Below are positions 1 through 27,926 of a stretch of 64,000 nt of DNA, piece by piece. The position numbers and the translations under genes were made by a program. A model generated the notes under the pieces. The model was not told the DNA's origin. It worked only from the letters and a program-made list of their open reading frames with translations, and did no database searches. This DNA comes from Albula goreensis. Lineage: Eukaryota; Chordata; Actinopteri; Albuliformes; Albulidae. Position 1 is the first letter of the stretch. Each line of letters begins with the position of its first letter. Where the stretch lies: contig CM040758.1 in assembly GCA_022829145.1 (NCBI GenBank), forward strand, positions 26,812,075 through 26,876,074, written 5' to 3'.

Positions 1-107
1 TGTATTGTGCAGGTGTTAGGGTTGGGGTGTAGGGTTAGTGTAGGTGTGGTGTGCTCTGTGTGTATTTTGCAGGTGTAGGGTTAGGGTAGCTGTGGTGTTC
101 TCTGTAC

Positions 108-15723
<15,616 letters not shown>

Positions 15724-16639
15724 GATCACTGTAATTTGTGGCCAGAGGCTAACGAAGATGACCGACTTTGTCCAAGGGGGGATTACTGTTCAAACTCCCC
15801 AGTATTAAACTTACTGGTGCTTTTATCCAAGTGGTATATTGCTATGTGCGACTGAAATTAATCATCAAAAAAATTAAAGGCGATGTGTGGCCCAAGATAC
15901 CCTTACAGCGAGTACGCTAGCTAGCTAGCTATCAAGCTTACGTGAGTCCTGCCACAGAAGTCGCACAACTAAGCATTCCATCCACTTCAAAATAGAAAGA
16001 TCGGTTATAAAAATAATGAAAATCTATAAAAATATAAGTTCTATTCTATATACGTGTATATGTTGAATTGTCGGTAAATTCACTCGCTAGCTAGCTACTT
16101 TAGCTAACAAGCTAGCTAGCTATCCCGCACTGAAAGGAAGCATCGCAAAACCCACACAAAACGATGTCGAGAGATCGAAGCAGCTCGCTAGCTCTTAACG
16201 TTGTTAACGTGTTAGCCAGCGGGATTAACCTCGCTAGCTATCGAAGCTAGCCACACTGAAAGGGTGTATTTACCTACAGCCAGCTTACACAAGTGGTAGC
16301 TGTGAGGGTTGTTTTAAAATACCCTCAAGTGTGCAGTTGTCCCATGTGATATCCGATGTGCCTGATAGTGGAGCGATAGAAGTTACCTTACACCTCGCGA
16401 GTCAAATAACGAACTATTTAGCTGCCCAGCTAGCTTTCGACAGCACGGAACGTCCAAGTTTAAAATTCAACGGCAGCTATTATTTAGGAAGAACTTTCCG
16501 TCGTTTCGGTCGAAAAGGTCCCGATGGGTCTTGGGACTTCCGAGATCACGTTTTAGGTTCCCCAGTAGAGTTTCTTCTCATACGCGGGTATTCTGTAATT
16601 TATATCGCTGTTGTTGGTGTTATTATCCGATAAAGTTAA

Positions 16640-17355
16640 TGTGGTCTGCCACTCGCCGCCATTTTCAACTCGTCACAAAACAGCACTGGCTTTCTACAAA
16701 CTCCCGCCCCCGGCTACAAAAAACTCCAATGGTCGTGCACAACGGAGCAGCCGGCGATATTGTGATTGGTGTGTGGTGATGGCATTCAAAGGCAGAAATG
16801 GATGAAGAGGATTGGGCATTTAGAGTAAAAAAGTTTAGCCGAGGGTATAGGACCAATGGCAGCGCGAGTGAAAAACAAAATGGATTCTCACTGATGGGGA
16901 GTTTGTGTCGATCAAGGAAGAGGAAGAAACCATTGGATAGAATGTCAAAACGGGGTCATTGAGGACGCCAATGAGCGGCCATTCTTCTCGGTGACATCTT
17001 ATCTGTACGGGCAAAATTTGTTATTCAACGACCACACGCCTTGAATGTTTTATTCAACAAGTACTCAACGCGTTGTACTATGAATGGCTTAGTGAGGCAC
17101 ATCCAGCATTTTAACCAATCACAGGCGCATTTCTGGTTTCGTATTGAATGTTTGTTGCCTCCTCGCTTGCCCCAATGTCCATTTCCTGCACTGACCGTTC
17201 TCAGGAGCCTGAAGCTTAGCTCGATTGTCTTGCGATTGGGCACCCCGGGTTTGAACAAATACCCATTGCCATAGAAGCCCGCCCTTTGATGGGAGTTTAA
17301 ATTCAGGTAGCAGCTGCTGATTGGCTACAAATTATGGCGGCCTAATGCAATTGGA
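16640..17355. promoter_or_regulatory. Probable kdm2a promoter: CCAAT-box cluster with YY1-like sites
   Basis: At least eight CCAAT or ATTGG pentamers lie in about 600 bp (16765, 16811, 16853, 16932, 16968, 17115, 17235, 17320, 17350). A YY1-like AAAATGGCGGC sits on the minus strand at 16655-16665, and ATTATGGCGGCC on the plus strand at 17331. These are typical of TATA-less housekeeping promoters. The minus-strand site fits transcription into kdm2a; a candidate non-coding exon 1 donor (CTGTAG|GTAAAT) is at 16274/16273. Promoter use is inferred. Confidence 0.6.
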
Positions 17356-19580
17356 ATTTGTGGTCTGTCAGTTGTAAGCTCAAGACAATTTGGGGGAGAA
17401 ACTACTTGTTTTCGCACATACTTTATACGTTGAATTAAAATTGTTGCACATTGTGCCGACTCTCTTTCCTGGACAGAATGAGATATTCTTCATCCAGTTT
17501 TAACCAAACAAGCGCACAATGAAATAATGAATATACACAATCCACCGTATCAAAGTTGATTTTTTATTTTATTTTAATAACACAAGGATCATCAACAGAA
17601 AGTTATCGCTACAGAAAGTTACAATATTACTTATTAAAATAAAAAGGCCGATATAAACATGCTAACTTCGGTACCTCTACAAATAAATGAACAGATAAGA
17701 ATGAACACACACAAATGTATACATACACACTGATGCCATCTCATTTCTCTACAAAAATCTCTCAATGCTGACAAATGTCACTATCTAGCGCGGTTAGCCA
17801 TGTCTATGGAAGTTTAAAGGCGCCCTAAGGGGATGTGTGCTTATCTTGGCTTTTTCATCATTAATACAAGTTTATATCTCTCTGTAATAGCTGACTCATT
17901 AAGTAAGAAAAACCTCATAATTTTATCATTGTACATACATTATTTGCTTGCAGCATTAATTCCGGCGTTTTATTGCGGTGACTTGCTATTCAGTGTCCTG
18001 AACAGAAGGGTCGCTGTTTCACTTTTTTTTAAACATACATTTTCTTCATCAGCACCATTACTATTGCGTACAATAACACTATGGCATTTGAGTGTGTTTC
18101 AGTTGTGAATGAGATCTGTCAGAAGGTACACCTAAACTATGCTTTGCCAATCCTGTCTTTAACATGCAGAATCAATACAAATCCAGTCAGGAGAGGAAAC
18201 AAACAGAAGGTGAGAGCTGGTTGAGAGGAGAGAAAAGACTGAATTTCAAAGGAAGAGAGAGAGAAATTACACACAAACTGATAGGCATGGACCTCTCTCT
18301 TCTAATGATGTCTATCTCAATTGTCAGTGGATCTGTTACTCTGATAATCCAGGCAAGATGGAGGGAACTTCTGAATCCCTGCAAAAAAGGAACATAAAAC
18401 CAAGTCACATAAAGGCAGAAGCACTATCATAAACACACATAAAACCACAATGAAGGTACATCCACACTGGCATCGGAACTGTTTTAAAGGAGTTACATCT
18501 CTGACTATATTTCCAATCACATCAATGAAATTAGTTGCAGAAGCAAAACAAACAAAAACAATTCTTTACAAACTAGCAAGATCAGTATTTTGGGTGTTTT
18601 TTTTCCCCAACTCACTATTGTTGGGAGGGAACAGCTGGCAAACACAATGAGAAACAGAAACATTAAAAATTATGGAAAAAAGATACTGATTGTGACCATT
18701 ATCTTCCAGGGGCGTCACCAGACCCTATTTACTGGGGCACGTGCCCAGGTACTTTAGCATGAACTGCAGCAGCAACATGGAATTTTTACCCTTCAGATGT
18801 CTGTTGGTGAATTCAGTTGGTTCTGAAAAGTTTGCCCGTGTCTACCATTTATTACAAAAGAACCACCATAACAAAATAATTTTTCTTATCATTGGTTTAT
18901 TAGCAAAGAGCATCCCTGAAAGTTGGGCTACACTATTTGTCTGAAGAGTCAGACTACAGGCCACACATGGTTCTACAGGAGAGAGCTGACATTAATTATT
19001 TTATATCTCACTGACAACAGCTGGTGGCCTTTTGGATGGATGGTGTGCAGCCTGAAGGAGTTATCACTGTGGTAACTCCTTTTGGATGGATGGTGTGCAG
19101 CCTGAAGGAGTTATCACTGTGGTAACTAGATGAGCCCACCTGATAAGGTAAATCCACACCTGACTACAGCGCTGAGGCTTGAAACACTCAGCCTGGTGTT
19201 TTTATCAACGTGAAATACCTGAGAAACAAACCCAATATCCCAAAGGGATACAATTCCTTGCTTTGCAAACCCATCCCTCATCCCTGTATATTTTTGAATG
19301 TTCAGATTGGGCTCCTCCCCTCTGGAGCTAGAGGGTTACAGAGTCCGCTGGGTTTTGTTTCCACCTTAAAATCAGGTAATTCCACTTAACTGTGTGATTG
19401 GCCACCGTAGTGAAGGAAATAAGTGCTGAGTACCCACAGAAACCCAGGAACCCTCACAGTCCTCCAGTACAAACTTTGAGGTTCCCTGCTCTACAAGGCA
19501 GCAGTCAGCCTGTCTTGTGTCTAATTTAACTTTCTACCATAGATATCCAGCTTCCTCCTGCCTCTGACTGTATTTTAGTG
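17356..19580. other. Region between the kdm2a promoter and the stx3 stop
   Basis: No coding gene recognised. AATAAA signals on the minus strand (for example near 18848 and 18895) could end stx3 transcripts. A CAGGGGCGTCACCAG stretch at 18708 resembles a DNA-transposon terminus, but no partner terminus was found. A 50-bp tandem duplication lies at 19028-19127. Confidence 0.5.
19028..19127. repeat. Two-copy 50-bp tandem duplication with an internal hairpin
   Basis: CCTTTTGGATGGATGGTGTG starts the unit at 19028 and again at 19078. Each copy contains AAGGAGTTA, and the junction supplies the complement TAACTCCTT nine bases later, a perfect 9-bp stem. Confidence 0.9.
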
Positions 19581-19587
19581 GTATTAC

Positions 19588-19905
19588 CTGCAGATTTCTA
19601 TGGTACACATGGAAGCATGTCACCATCACAGCACTGTCTCCAAAACTGTAGATTTCTATGGTATATTTGGAATGAAGACACAGTCACAGAACAATCTCTT
19701 CACCTGCAGTTATCTATGGTACATTAGGGAGCATGTATACCTGCAGATATCTATGGTACATTAGGGAGCATGTTTGCCTGCAGATATCTATGGTACATTA
19801 GGGAGCATGTATACCTGCAGATATCTATGGTACATTAGGGAGCATGTTTGCCTGCAGATATCTATGGTACATTAGGGAGCATGTTTACCTGCAGATTTCT
19901 ATGTG
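19588..19905. repeat. 37-bp minisatellite beginning at the stx3 stop codon
   Basis: Five clear 37-bp units (from about 19704) plus two degenerate ones (19588, 19646). On the minus strand the unit holds CATAGATATCTGCAGG; the true gene end reads ACATAGAAATCTGCAGGTAA, where TAG is the stop. The repeat has therefore grown from the stop codon and the bases that follow it. Confidence 0.88.
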
Positions 19906-21704
19906 AGGAAGCTGTATACAACTGAGCCCAGGATGATGGCAAGGATCACACAGCATAACATGATCATCATTTTCTTCTACAGAGTTGGAAAAATAGTGCG
20001 AAGAAGCAAGAATCAAGGACAGAGAGAGTGCAGTTAGTTAGGAAAAAAGACAGTAAGACAACATGAAAAGTGTATGAAACATAGACAGCAAAAACGGGGC
20101 AAGAGGACACACTCCTCAGAAAAGAGAGAGGTGGGGCAACACTATTTCAGTTACTCGCACTTTTGCTGATTTGCAGGATATTTCCTGCAACCACAATAAA
20201 ATGTGTGCTCATCTTCAATGTTTGAACATGTTGAATGAATCTGCCATGAGCTATGCTCGCTTTGTAAGAGGAGAAAGAAAAGAGGAAAGCGATGGATGGA
20301 CTGAGTATCCACAGCCAAAAATCACAGCATTGTAAATATGTCTTAATGGCATTTACAACTGCAATGCACAGCGATACATGAGACATTTAAAGAAATATAT
20401 ATCGCAAAAATGTTCAGTCAGTCCAGACTGAGAATAGAAGTCTGTGGTAGCTGATAAGACAGAATTCTCAAAATATGAACAGATGCCACATGAGGAGCAG
20501 CCAAATTCACCAAACAATACAGAGCATAAAATCTCTTAATCCCTTCATGGAAATAATATTTTTCATTCATGATTTTATAGAAAATACCCTGAATAGAATT
20601 GCATCACAATGGCTGAAATCAATCTGCTCATTTTACATTCACCATTCTCCAGTGAAGTGCCCTCATAAGCTGTCGTAGACCTGTTATAAACTCTGTATGA
20701 ATGTTCTCAGAGGAGTTAGCATGGCTTTGCTGGCTTTCCCGCGTCACTCACCCTCCGAGCCTCGGCCTGAAACTTTACTGCTTTCTTGGTGTCTGCCACC
20801 GCCCGCTCCACGAAGCCCGCTGATTGGTCCATGTTGCTCTCAATTCGGTCAACCATTCCACCCTGGCAGGAGAGAGGTTGCAATTAATGCCCTCAAATGA
20901 AAGAATTAAGATGGAATTGACCCCATCCTGATCCCAGGTTAGTCAGACAGAACTACAAAAGACATAACACATTTAGCCATTTAACAGAATGCTCATTTCC
21001 ACAGTCATTTCCACAGCTTGTTCTTTGAACACTGTCCATGAACACAGCTGTGTATTTATTGAAGTTCTTTCCTGAGAGGTTCAGCTGCCATGCCCTGTCT
21101 GGGGACTGAACTTGCAACCTATAGCCAGCAGTGATCATTACAGGTCCAGCTATCCACCCTTTATACTTCACTGCCATCCACAGGCAGACAAGCTGACAAG
21201 CAGGCAGACTGACAGGCAGATAGGCATGCAGGAAAACAAGCAGGCAGGCAGACAAGACAGGCAGACACGCAGGAAAACAGACAGGCTGACTGGCAGGCAG
21301 TCAGACAAGCAGGCAGGCAGACAGGCAGGTAGACAGGCAGGCAGAGGCAGGCAGGCTGGCAGGCAGGCAGGCAGGCAGACAGACAGGTAGGCAGGCAAAC
21401 AGGCAGGCTTGACAGACAGACAGACAGGCAGACAAACAGGCAGGCAGACAGACAGACAGACAGACAGGCAGGCATGCGGGCAGACAGACAGACAGGCGGG
21501 CAAACAGGCGGGCAGCTTGGTACCTGGTTCTCCACTAGCATGGCGATGTCCACAAACATGTCGTGTAGCTCCTTGATGCTGCTCTCCAGCCGCACGATGT
21601 CTTTGTGCCGAGCCTCAATCTCGCTCAGGGCCTGCTTTGAGATGCCCGAGTCCATGATCTGCCGGGAGGAGAGGGTTAGTACTGACACAAAGCCCATGTT
21701 CTGT

Positions 21705-21742
<38 letters not shown>

Positions 21743-21893
21743 ACAGACACGTACCCCAGCAGTGAAGACTGCTGCGTTTCCACCTTCTAGCATTTCCTCT
21801 AGTTCGTCATCAGTTGTAGTTTTACCAGCTAGAGAGGAGAAAGGAAAGGGTTAATACTGCACCAGGTACAATGGCACACATAGTGCAGAACTG

Positions 21894-21989
<96 letters not shown>

Positions 21990-24603
21990 AGACTGGGCTA
22001 CTCACTGATCTCCAGCTGTCTCTGGATCCGCCCTTTGCTTCTCTCCCTAAAGTCCACCTGAGCCTCGTTATACTTGGTCATCACCTCCACAAACTTCCTG
22101 GACAGAATGGCATGCTGGGAGCAGAAGTGGGGGAGGAGAAGGCGTGTCAAAGTCTGACTGCATAGTGACTACACGTCTGACTACGAGTCTATGAGCTGAT
22201 GAGCTCCTGTGGTTATGAGGTCCTTCATTGGTTACCTGTGATTTCCGGATACGCATGTCGGCTGAAACTCTCTCCTCATTCGTCTCTAGGTTATGCTCAA
22301 TGCCTGCCACACACACAAAAAATGAATAATTAAAAAAATACTTCATTAATCATTACTAATAGGTTCTTCTTCTTCTTATACTCATAATAAACAGTATGCA
22401 TAACAATCACGCATTTTAATGTCATTTTGTTTTGGACATTTTATGTAAGTTTATACACATACATATTCATTACCATAAATGAATATATCTGTTCATGTAT
22501 GTGCTGCTCCACCTGTCAACACAAACAACCATAGCAATAAGACTAAGGCTAACTTCTACCTCAACTGCAGCACCATTACCAAGCTAAATTACAACTGTAA
22601 TAACACAGTTATTACGTCCAGACTGACATGAATTATGACAATTATAACTACTGTAAGTTAAAGTTAAAGTTACCAAACAGGAGTTGCTATATTTTTCACC
22701 AGTAGCTCTTATCTCAGTGCCCTTGAGCTTGATGAAAGTGGGTCAACAAAAAGTAATTGGGTAGTACAACAATACAGACTTGTAAACAAAATTACATAAA
22801 CACAAACCTTGAGGTACGATCACATGAGTACCTGGTCCTGATTGGTCAATTCAACCATGTCATGGCTTTGAAAGAGTTAAGCCAACCAGAATTTCTGCAG
22901 CTATGTCAAAATCTCAACATCTGAAGAAGAGCTGAAAATTCAGCCAAATGCTCCACATTTCATGCCAAAATAACCAAACAAATCAAAGCTATGATATAAA
23001 CAAACTCAGATGTTTCATCATACTTTACCTTGTCATGTAATTTAATTTCTGGGTGAATATCCTGGGTAAGAAAATACAGGCTTGATCTACAAAAGTTGTG
23101 TTATGTTACTTTTTTCATACATTTTAAAAATATGAACTCACTTTTTAGTTTGTTGCGAGCATTGTTGGCCATTTTCTTTATTTCGTTGGTGACCGCCTCC
23201 AAGTCATCTTGCGTTTCTGTGGAGAAACAGAGAGAGAGCGAGAGAGAATGTGTGTGTGAGATTGCTGGAGAGAGCGTGTGTCTATGTGTATGAGATGGTA
23301 GGCAGAGTGTGAGAGACTGCTACAGATGTCTTTGGTGAGTTAAAGGCCAGGCTTGATGCAGTATTGGATACTCTGTAGAGTGAGAACCTTAATCAACCAA
23401 ATGACCTGTTCTCTTTATCATATGTTCTCATGGCCTTATGTTGTAGGGAGGAAAGAGGAAACAAACGAGGGGATAAGGACAGACACCAGGAGACAGAAGA
23501 TAGATAAAGAAGGAGAGAGAGAGAGACAGCACAGAGGAGAGTGTGACATTTTGTTTTCACACACTCTGGTCTGACGTTGGGGCGGAGAGGATGACGGAGT
23601 AGAGCTTCTTGACTTCTGCCACGTTCTCCTCGATCTTGTCGATGCTGGTTCTGATCTCCTCGATCTGAAGCAAGTAAAGACAAACAGCAGCAGAGTCAGA
23701 CCTACTGACAACACACACAGAGATACACACAATCACAACACTACCGACCTTCTGACACACTCCACACACACAGATACACACAATCACAACACTACCGACC
23801 TTCTGACACACGCCACACACAGATACACACAAGCAAAACACTACTGACCTTCTGACACAAGCCACACACAGATACACACAAGCAAAACTCTACCGACCTT
23901 CTGACACACTCCGCACAGTACTGACAAACACAGCTTTGCATGGCACACATTCACACCACACAGCACTGACACACACAGCCATGTACAACAGATACACAAA
24001 GTGCAGACAGACAGAGCAGTGTGCAGATAAAGCCGATCAATAGTGGTCCTCCATGGCTGGCTGGGGGTCTCCAGGTTGACACACAGAATTTGGGTGAAAA
24101 TTAGCTTGTCATCTTTTGAATCAGACAAGTAAAGTATGCTGCCACTTTACACAGTTCAGTTTTTGGTGGGAAAAAGGCAGAGAAAAAAGAGAAAGAGGCG
24201 GTTTGGATGCACGGCCTTGTGACAGGCACAGAGGCACAGTTACCTGGGAAAAAAACTCATCCATAAATGCTGCATTGTCCACGGCAACCTCAACCTCTTC
24301 CGTGTCGTCTGTGTCACGCGTCTGTAGGACAGGAAAAAAGACAGGATGTCATGTCCATGTCTGAGACATGTGATGGCGGTGTTCTGTCAGAAAGCAACAG
24401 GCCTGCTACATTTCCCGCTCAGCTGTGAGACAGGATTTGAGTTTTAATCCAACTTTATTGAGACATTATAAAACACTCATCACAAGCCATTCAACACATG
24501 CCAAATAAAACAATAGATTAATAAGATTCACACTGCACAAGCATGAAACCAAAATCTCTCGCACCCTAAACCTCACACCATAAAAAAGCTGTAGGTAAGA
24601 GGA

Positions 24604-24634
<31 letters not shown>

Positions 24635-26713
24635 AGAGAGGAACAAACCAGGGTGAACTCAGTGAAGAGCTTCAGGTGAAGTAGTTGAGGAGTGAAAGAG
24701 TTAAGGTAAAGTATCTTTCTCTGTAGTGCCCTCCCTGGGACTTCCTCTGTTACAAACCCAGCAGTGTCAAATTCCAGTCCAGGGGCTGCAAAATCTGCAG
24801 GTTTAACTCCAGTCCTGTAGAGGACAGTGTCTGCAGGTTTAACTCCAGTCCTGGAGTCCTGGAGGGCCGCAGTGTCTGCAGGTTTAACTCCAGTCCTGGA
24901 GGGCCGCAGTGTCTGCAGGTTTAACTCCAGTCCTGGAGGGCCTCAGTGTCTGCAGGTTTAACCCCAGTCCTGTAGAGGACAGTGTCTGCAGGTTTAACTC
25001 CAGTCCTGTAGAGGGCAGTGTCTGCAGGTTTTATGGTTTACTCACTTTTAATTGGCAGCTATTCAGGCCTTAAAATCCAGGCATGTGAACACTGTACCCA
25101 ACGAGTGATTTTAATGAATCTTAAATTCCAAAGTGCACCAAAAGCCAGCAGACACTGCGGCCCTCCAGGACTGGAGTTAAACCTGCAGACACTGTGGCCC
25201 TCCAGGACTGGAGTTAAACCTGCAGGCACTGCGGCCCTACAGGACTGGAGTTAAACCTGCAGATACTGCGACCCTCCAGGACTGGAGTTGAATCTGCAGA
25301 CACTGCGGCCCTCCAGGACTGGAGTTAAACCTGCAGACACTGCGGCCCTCCAGGAGTGGAGTTAAACCTGCAGACACTGCGGCCCTCCAGGACTGGAGCT
25401 CTATACTCCCGCTCTCTCCATGGTCAACATGGAGCGCATGATCAAGCATCACACTGTGTTAATTTACATTCTGCGCTGTAATGTTGACCTGTGAACTCCT
25501 CCTGCAGTGAGAGGTAGGGAGGGCAGAAGAAACACTAGGGCTGCATATCTGGTGAGTGTATGAACTCTGTGACTCGGTGGCTCACTGGGATTAGCGTATA
25601 CTATCATTCATAGTACCAGCTGGTGCTGGAGGCCTGCCAGTTAGCAAGGGCTGACTTCAGCTGCCTGTCCCCTACCTGTACCCCCCCATCCCCAAAGAAT
25701 TAGTGGGTAACTGAAGGGCAGCTCTGCAGATATACAGGCCTACCTCCTCTCTCTGACTCTCTCTCCCTAAAGCATTAAAATGCATATGTGATTTTAACAA
25801 CATACTCCTGAATAAATCATTAAAACCCACACACATGTCCTCATGCTCACCTCACCCTCAAGATCCCTTTTAGACTCACCTCTATTCTCACTCTGTCGTT
25901 TGCTATCTTCCTCCTCTCTCTTCCTACCCTCCATCTCTCCCTTTTTCTACCCTCTTTCTTTTTCTCACTCCTCTCTCTCTCACTCCTCCTTTCCGCTCCT
26001 CCATCGCCGCTTGCACACCCCATACGCCAGCCTATGGATCAGGCTGGATGTGTCGGTCTGTTCATTTCCACACAAAGCATACACAGCGACATGTCTTGCC
26101 TAAATACCCACCAAGAATCCCTGTCACAAAGTATACACACTAAGACAGGCTCAACAGCATTACGATGATGAGGAAAACAATCTCTTATCAAGTGGGATTT
26201 TACCCAAGGATGCAGGCAAGCAATCACTGCAGCCGATAGCAACCACTGTAGGATAGGTTAAGATGGAGGGCTGTTTCCCAATTCTCAAGTCACTTGGCAA
26301 ACTGGCTCAGTTAGCTTTGCTGTCATCATAAGACACAATAGCTTCAGTGGTTTACAGTAATGGTGAATGGATGGTTTCTGTCTGTGGCAATCCCCCCTGC
26401 AGCAGTGGCTTGTGTTAGCCCACACTGAGACTCTTACTCATCACACATATAGTAGTGCTAGAGGTGACAGCAGTCTGTGGACATGCCGGGATAGTGAATT
26501 AATCTCACCACAATATCATCAGTAGACAATACTGTGTGTGTGTGTGTGTGCGCATGTTTGTGTGTGTGTGTGTTTCGTCTGGGCTAGCCAATGTTGCAGC
26601 TGCAGGAAATTAAGTTCCAAAAATATTATGTAATGCTGAACACGACAGACACAGCACTCACTCACAGCAATTCACAGAAAAAGCACACACTGACACACAC
26701 GCACACACACCCA

Positions 26714-26752
<39 letters not shown>

Positions 26753-27926
26753 ACACACACACACACACACACACACACACTGACACACACGCACACACAC
26801 ACACCCACACACAGAACACTATTGACAGTTGGTCCACTCCATACCAGGTGGACGCCTGCTTATAAAGAACATAAATCCTACAAAACACGGCTATACATCG
26901 CGATTATCACGATAGATTTTGACCAATTGAACTCTGTAAATTGAATTTCCGTCATAAAAAAAAAAAAAAATTACAGAAAAAATACGGTAAAGCCCATCAC
27001 ACTGACTGAGGATAAACGAGTGACCATATGCCCCTGGGATCAAAAAGAATAAGAGGGGAAAAAAACAATCCTCGTCTTTTCTCTTCCCCCTAATCGCCCC
27101 CAGGCACGTACCCCTCCCCCTACTCCGGGCATCCCTCCGCGCGCCCCCCTTCTCATACTTCATTCATGAAACAGCTGACTGTCACTCGCGCGAGTCAACA
27201 TGAGGACAGTCTGGACGATACGGAAGGGGGAGCGACTGAGACCGACGGAGGAGCAACTTTATAACGTGTGCATCATCAGTCTGAGGGGCACCCGCACGCG
27301 ATTCGTGTCCACAGTTTGCTAGCGTGACATCAGAATGAGAGTCTTGACAGTTTTCTCACACATCCTTTTTGGACACGGCTGTCTCGACTTCTAATACAAA
27401 TGAACCCTAGGCAATTCCAAAGTAGAAACGACGGACCCACCTTTTAATTTTCAAATACTTAGACCTTGATGTCACTGAGGTCGGTAATCTAAGCAGTCAC
27501 CTGGTAATGAATGCTTTATTATGTCACAACAAAACGACGCGTCCACAAAGCAACATTATAAGTTAAAATAAAATTATTTTCCTCAAATATGCACTACTTT
27601 ATACATTTGAATAGGAAAAGTAGAAATGTTTAAAACGTGTAAAGGATATTGCGAACGAAAGACTGCTCCTTGGCCCATTCATAAGTAAACGGTCGATTCA
27701 CCTGCACAAACTATTTCAAGCGTGCTCTATAATTTATTCAATTAAGTACATCGTTGGATTTCTTTTATCACTCTCTTCCACCTACACTTCAAGAGAAATT
27801 ATAAATTCGACATGGAAATCGCAATGTTCAGATCGGAGAGTTAGTCCACATATAATTAAAATGAATTACATAGCCAGACAACAGGAGGAAACTTACCGCT
27901 TTAAGTTGCTCCAAACGGTCTTTCAT
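19899..27926 (-). CDS. stx3: Syntaxin-3-like plasma-membrane t-SNARE (10 coding exons)
   Basis: Exons on the minus strand: 27926-27897, 24321-24244, 23664-23565, 23216-23142, 22303-22236, 22114-22006, 21828-21755, 21658-21524, 20862-20752, 19976-19899. Phases agree and total 285 codons plus stop; human STX3 has 289. It starts [10 protein letters not shown], as STX3 does. Next come [12 protein letters not shown], the Habc helices with RIRKSQ and [15 protein letters not shown], and the SNARE helix from about residue 195 ([20 protein letters not shown], then [18 protein letters not shown]). The C-terminal anchor is [20 protein letters not shown], followed by VYSFLT. Syntaxins pair with SNAP-25/23 and VAMP to drive exocytosis; STX3 serves apical epithelia and ribbon synapses. 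The central SNARE residue region is complete. The STX3 identity rests on the N-terminus and SNARE motif; the tail looks more like STX1 or the retinal STX3B form. Which teleost copy (a or b) is not resolved. Confidence 0.93.
21181..21515. repeat. (CAGG/CAGA)n array next to the stx3 exon 8 donor
   Basis: CAGGCAGACAGACAGG-type repeats run for about 330 bp and end within about 10 bases of the donor of exon 8 (21524). On the gene strand the intron starts GTACCAAGCTGCCCGCCTG and then runs into CTGCCTGTCTG repeats. Confidence 0.93.
21709..21740. repeat. (CA)n in stx3 intron 7
   Basis: Pure CA run starting about 15 bases inside intron 7 from the donor GTACGTGTCTG at 21754. Confidence 0.93.
21897..21987. 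repeat. (CA)n in stx3 intron 6
   Basis: A 90-bp pure CA run that begins about 20 bases inside intron 6 from the donor GTGAGTAGCC at 22005. Confidence 0.95.
23705..23915. repeat. Short tandem repeat in stx3 intron 2
   Basis: Three to four imperfect copies of a unit of roughly 55 bp with CTACCGACCTTCTGACACAC and CA-rich filler. Confidence 0.8.
24602..24631. repeat. (GA)n microsatellite in stx3 intron 1
   Basis: Short pure GA run. Confidence 0.9.
24785..25400. repeat. Two opposed blocks of a 37-bp minisatellite (hairpin) in stx3 intron 1
   Basis: The left block (about 24785-25030) has seven units with GTTTAACTCCAGTCCTGGAG. The right block (about 25148-25400) has seven units of the reverse complement, CTCCAGGACTGGAGTTAAAC. 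About 115 bp of other sequence separates them. The unit resembles a very common interspersed teleost sequence. Confidence 0.92.
26522..26812. repeat. TG run and CA/CTGACA arrays in stx3 intron 1
   Basis: A (TG)n run near 26532-26571 and CA-rich arrays at 26684-26812. Confidence 0.9.
27060..27340. promoter_or_regulatory. CpG-rich patch inside stx3 intron 1
   Basis: Locally enriched CG dinucleotides (CGCGCGCCCC, TCGCGCGAGTC, CACGCGATTC) about 0.6-0.9 kb downstream of the start exon. It could be an intragenic promoter or enhancer; nothing else supports that. The main stx3 transcription start should lie above 27926, around 28.0 kb. Confidence 0.35.

Noticed and set aside
18708..18760. hAT-like transposon terminus CAGGGGCGTCACCAG
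   Set aside because: Only one end is suggestive; no matching inverted terminus or target-site duplication was found nearby, so no element is called.
21161..21793. 210-codon frame containing syntaxin sequence plus a Cys/Leu/Pro-rich tail
   Set aside because: The syntaxin part is stx3 exon 8; the tail is the CTGC/CTGT repeat in intron 8, beyond a good donor.
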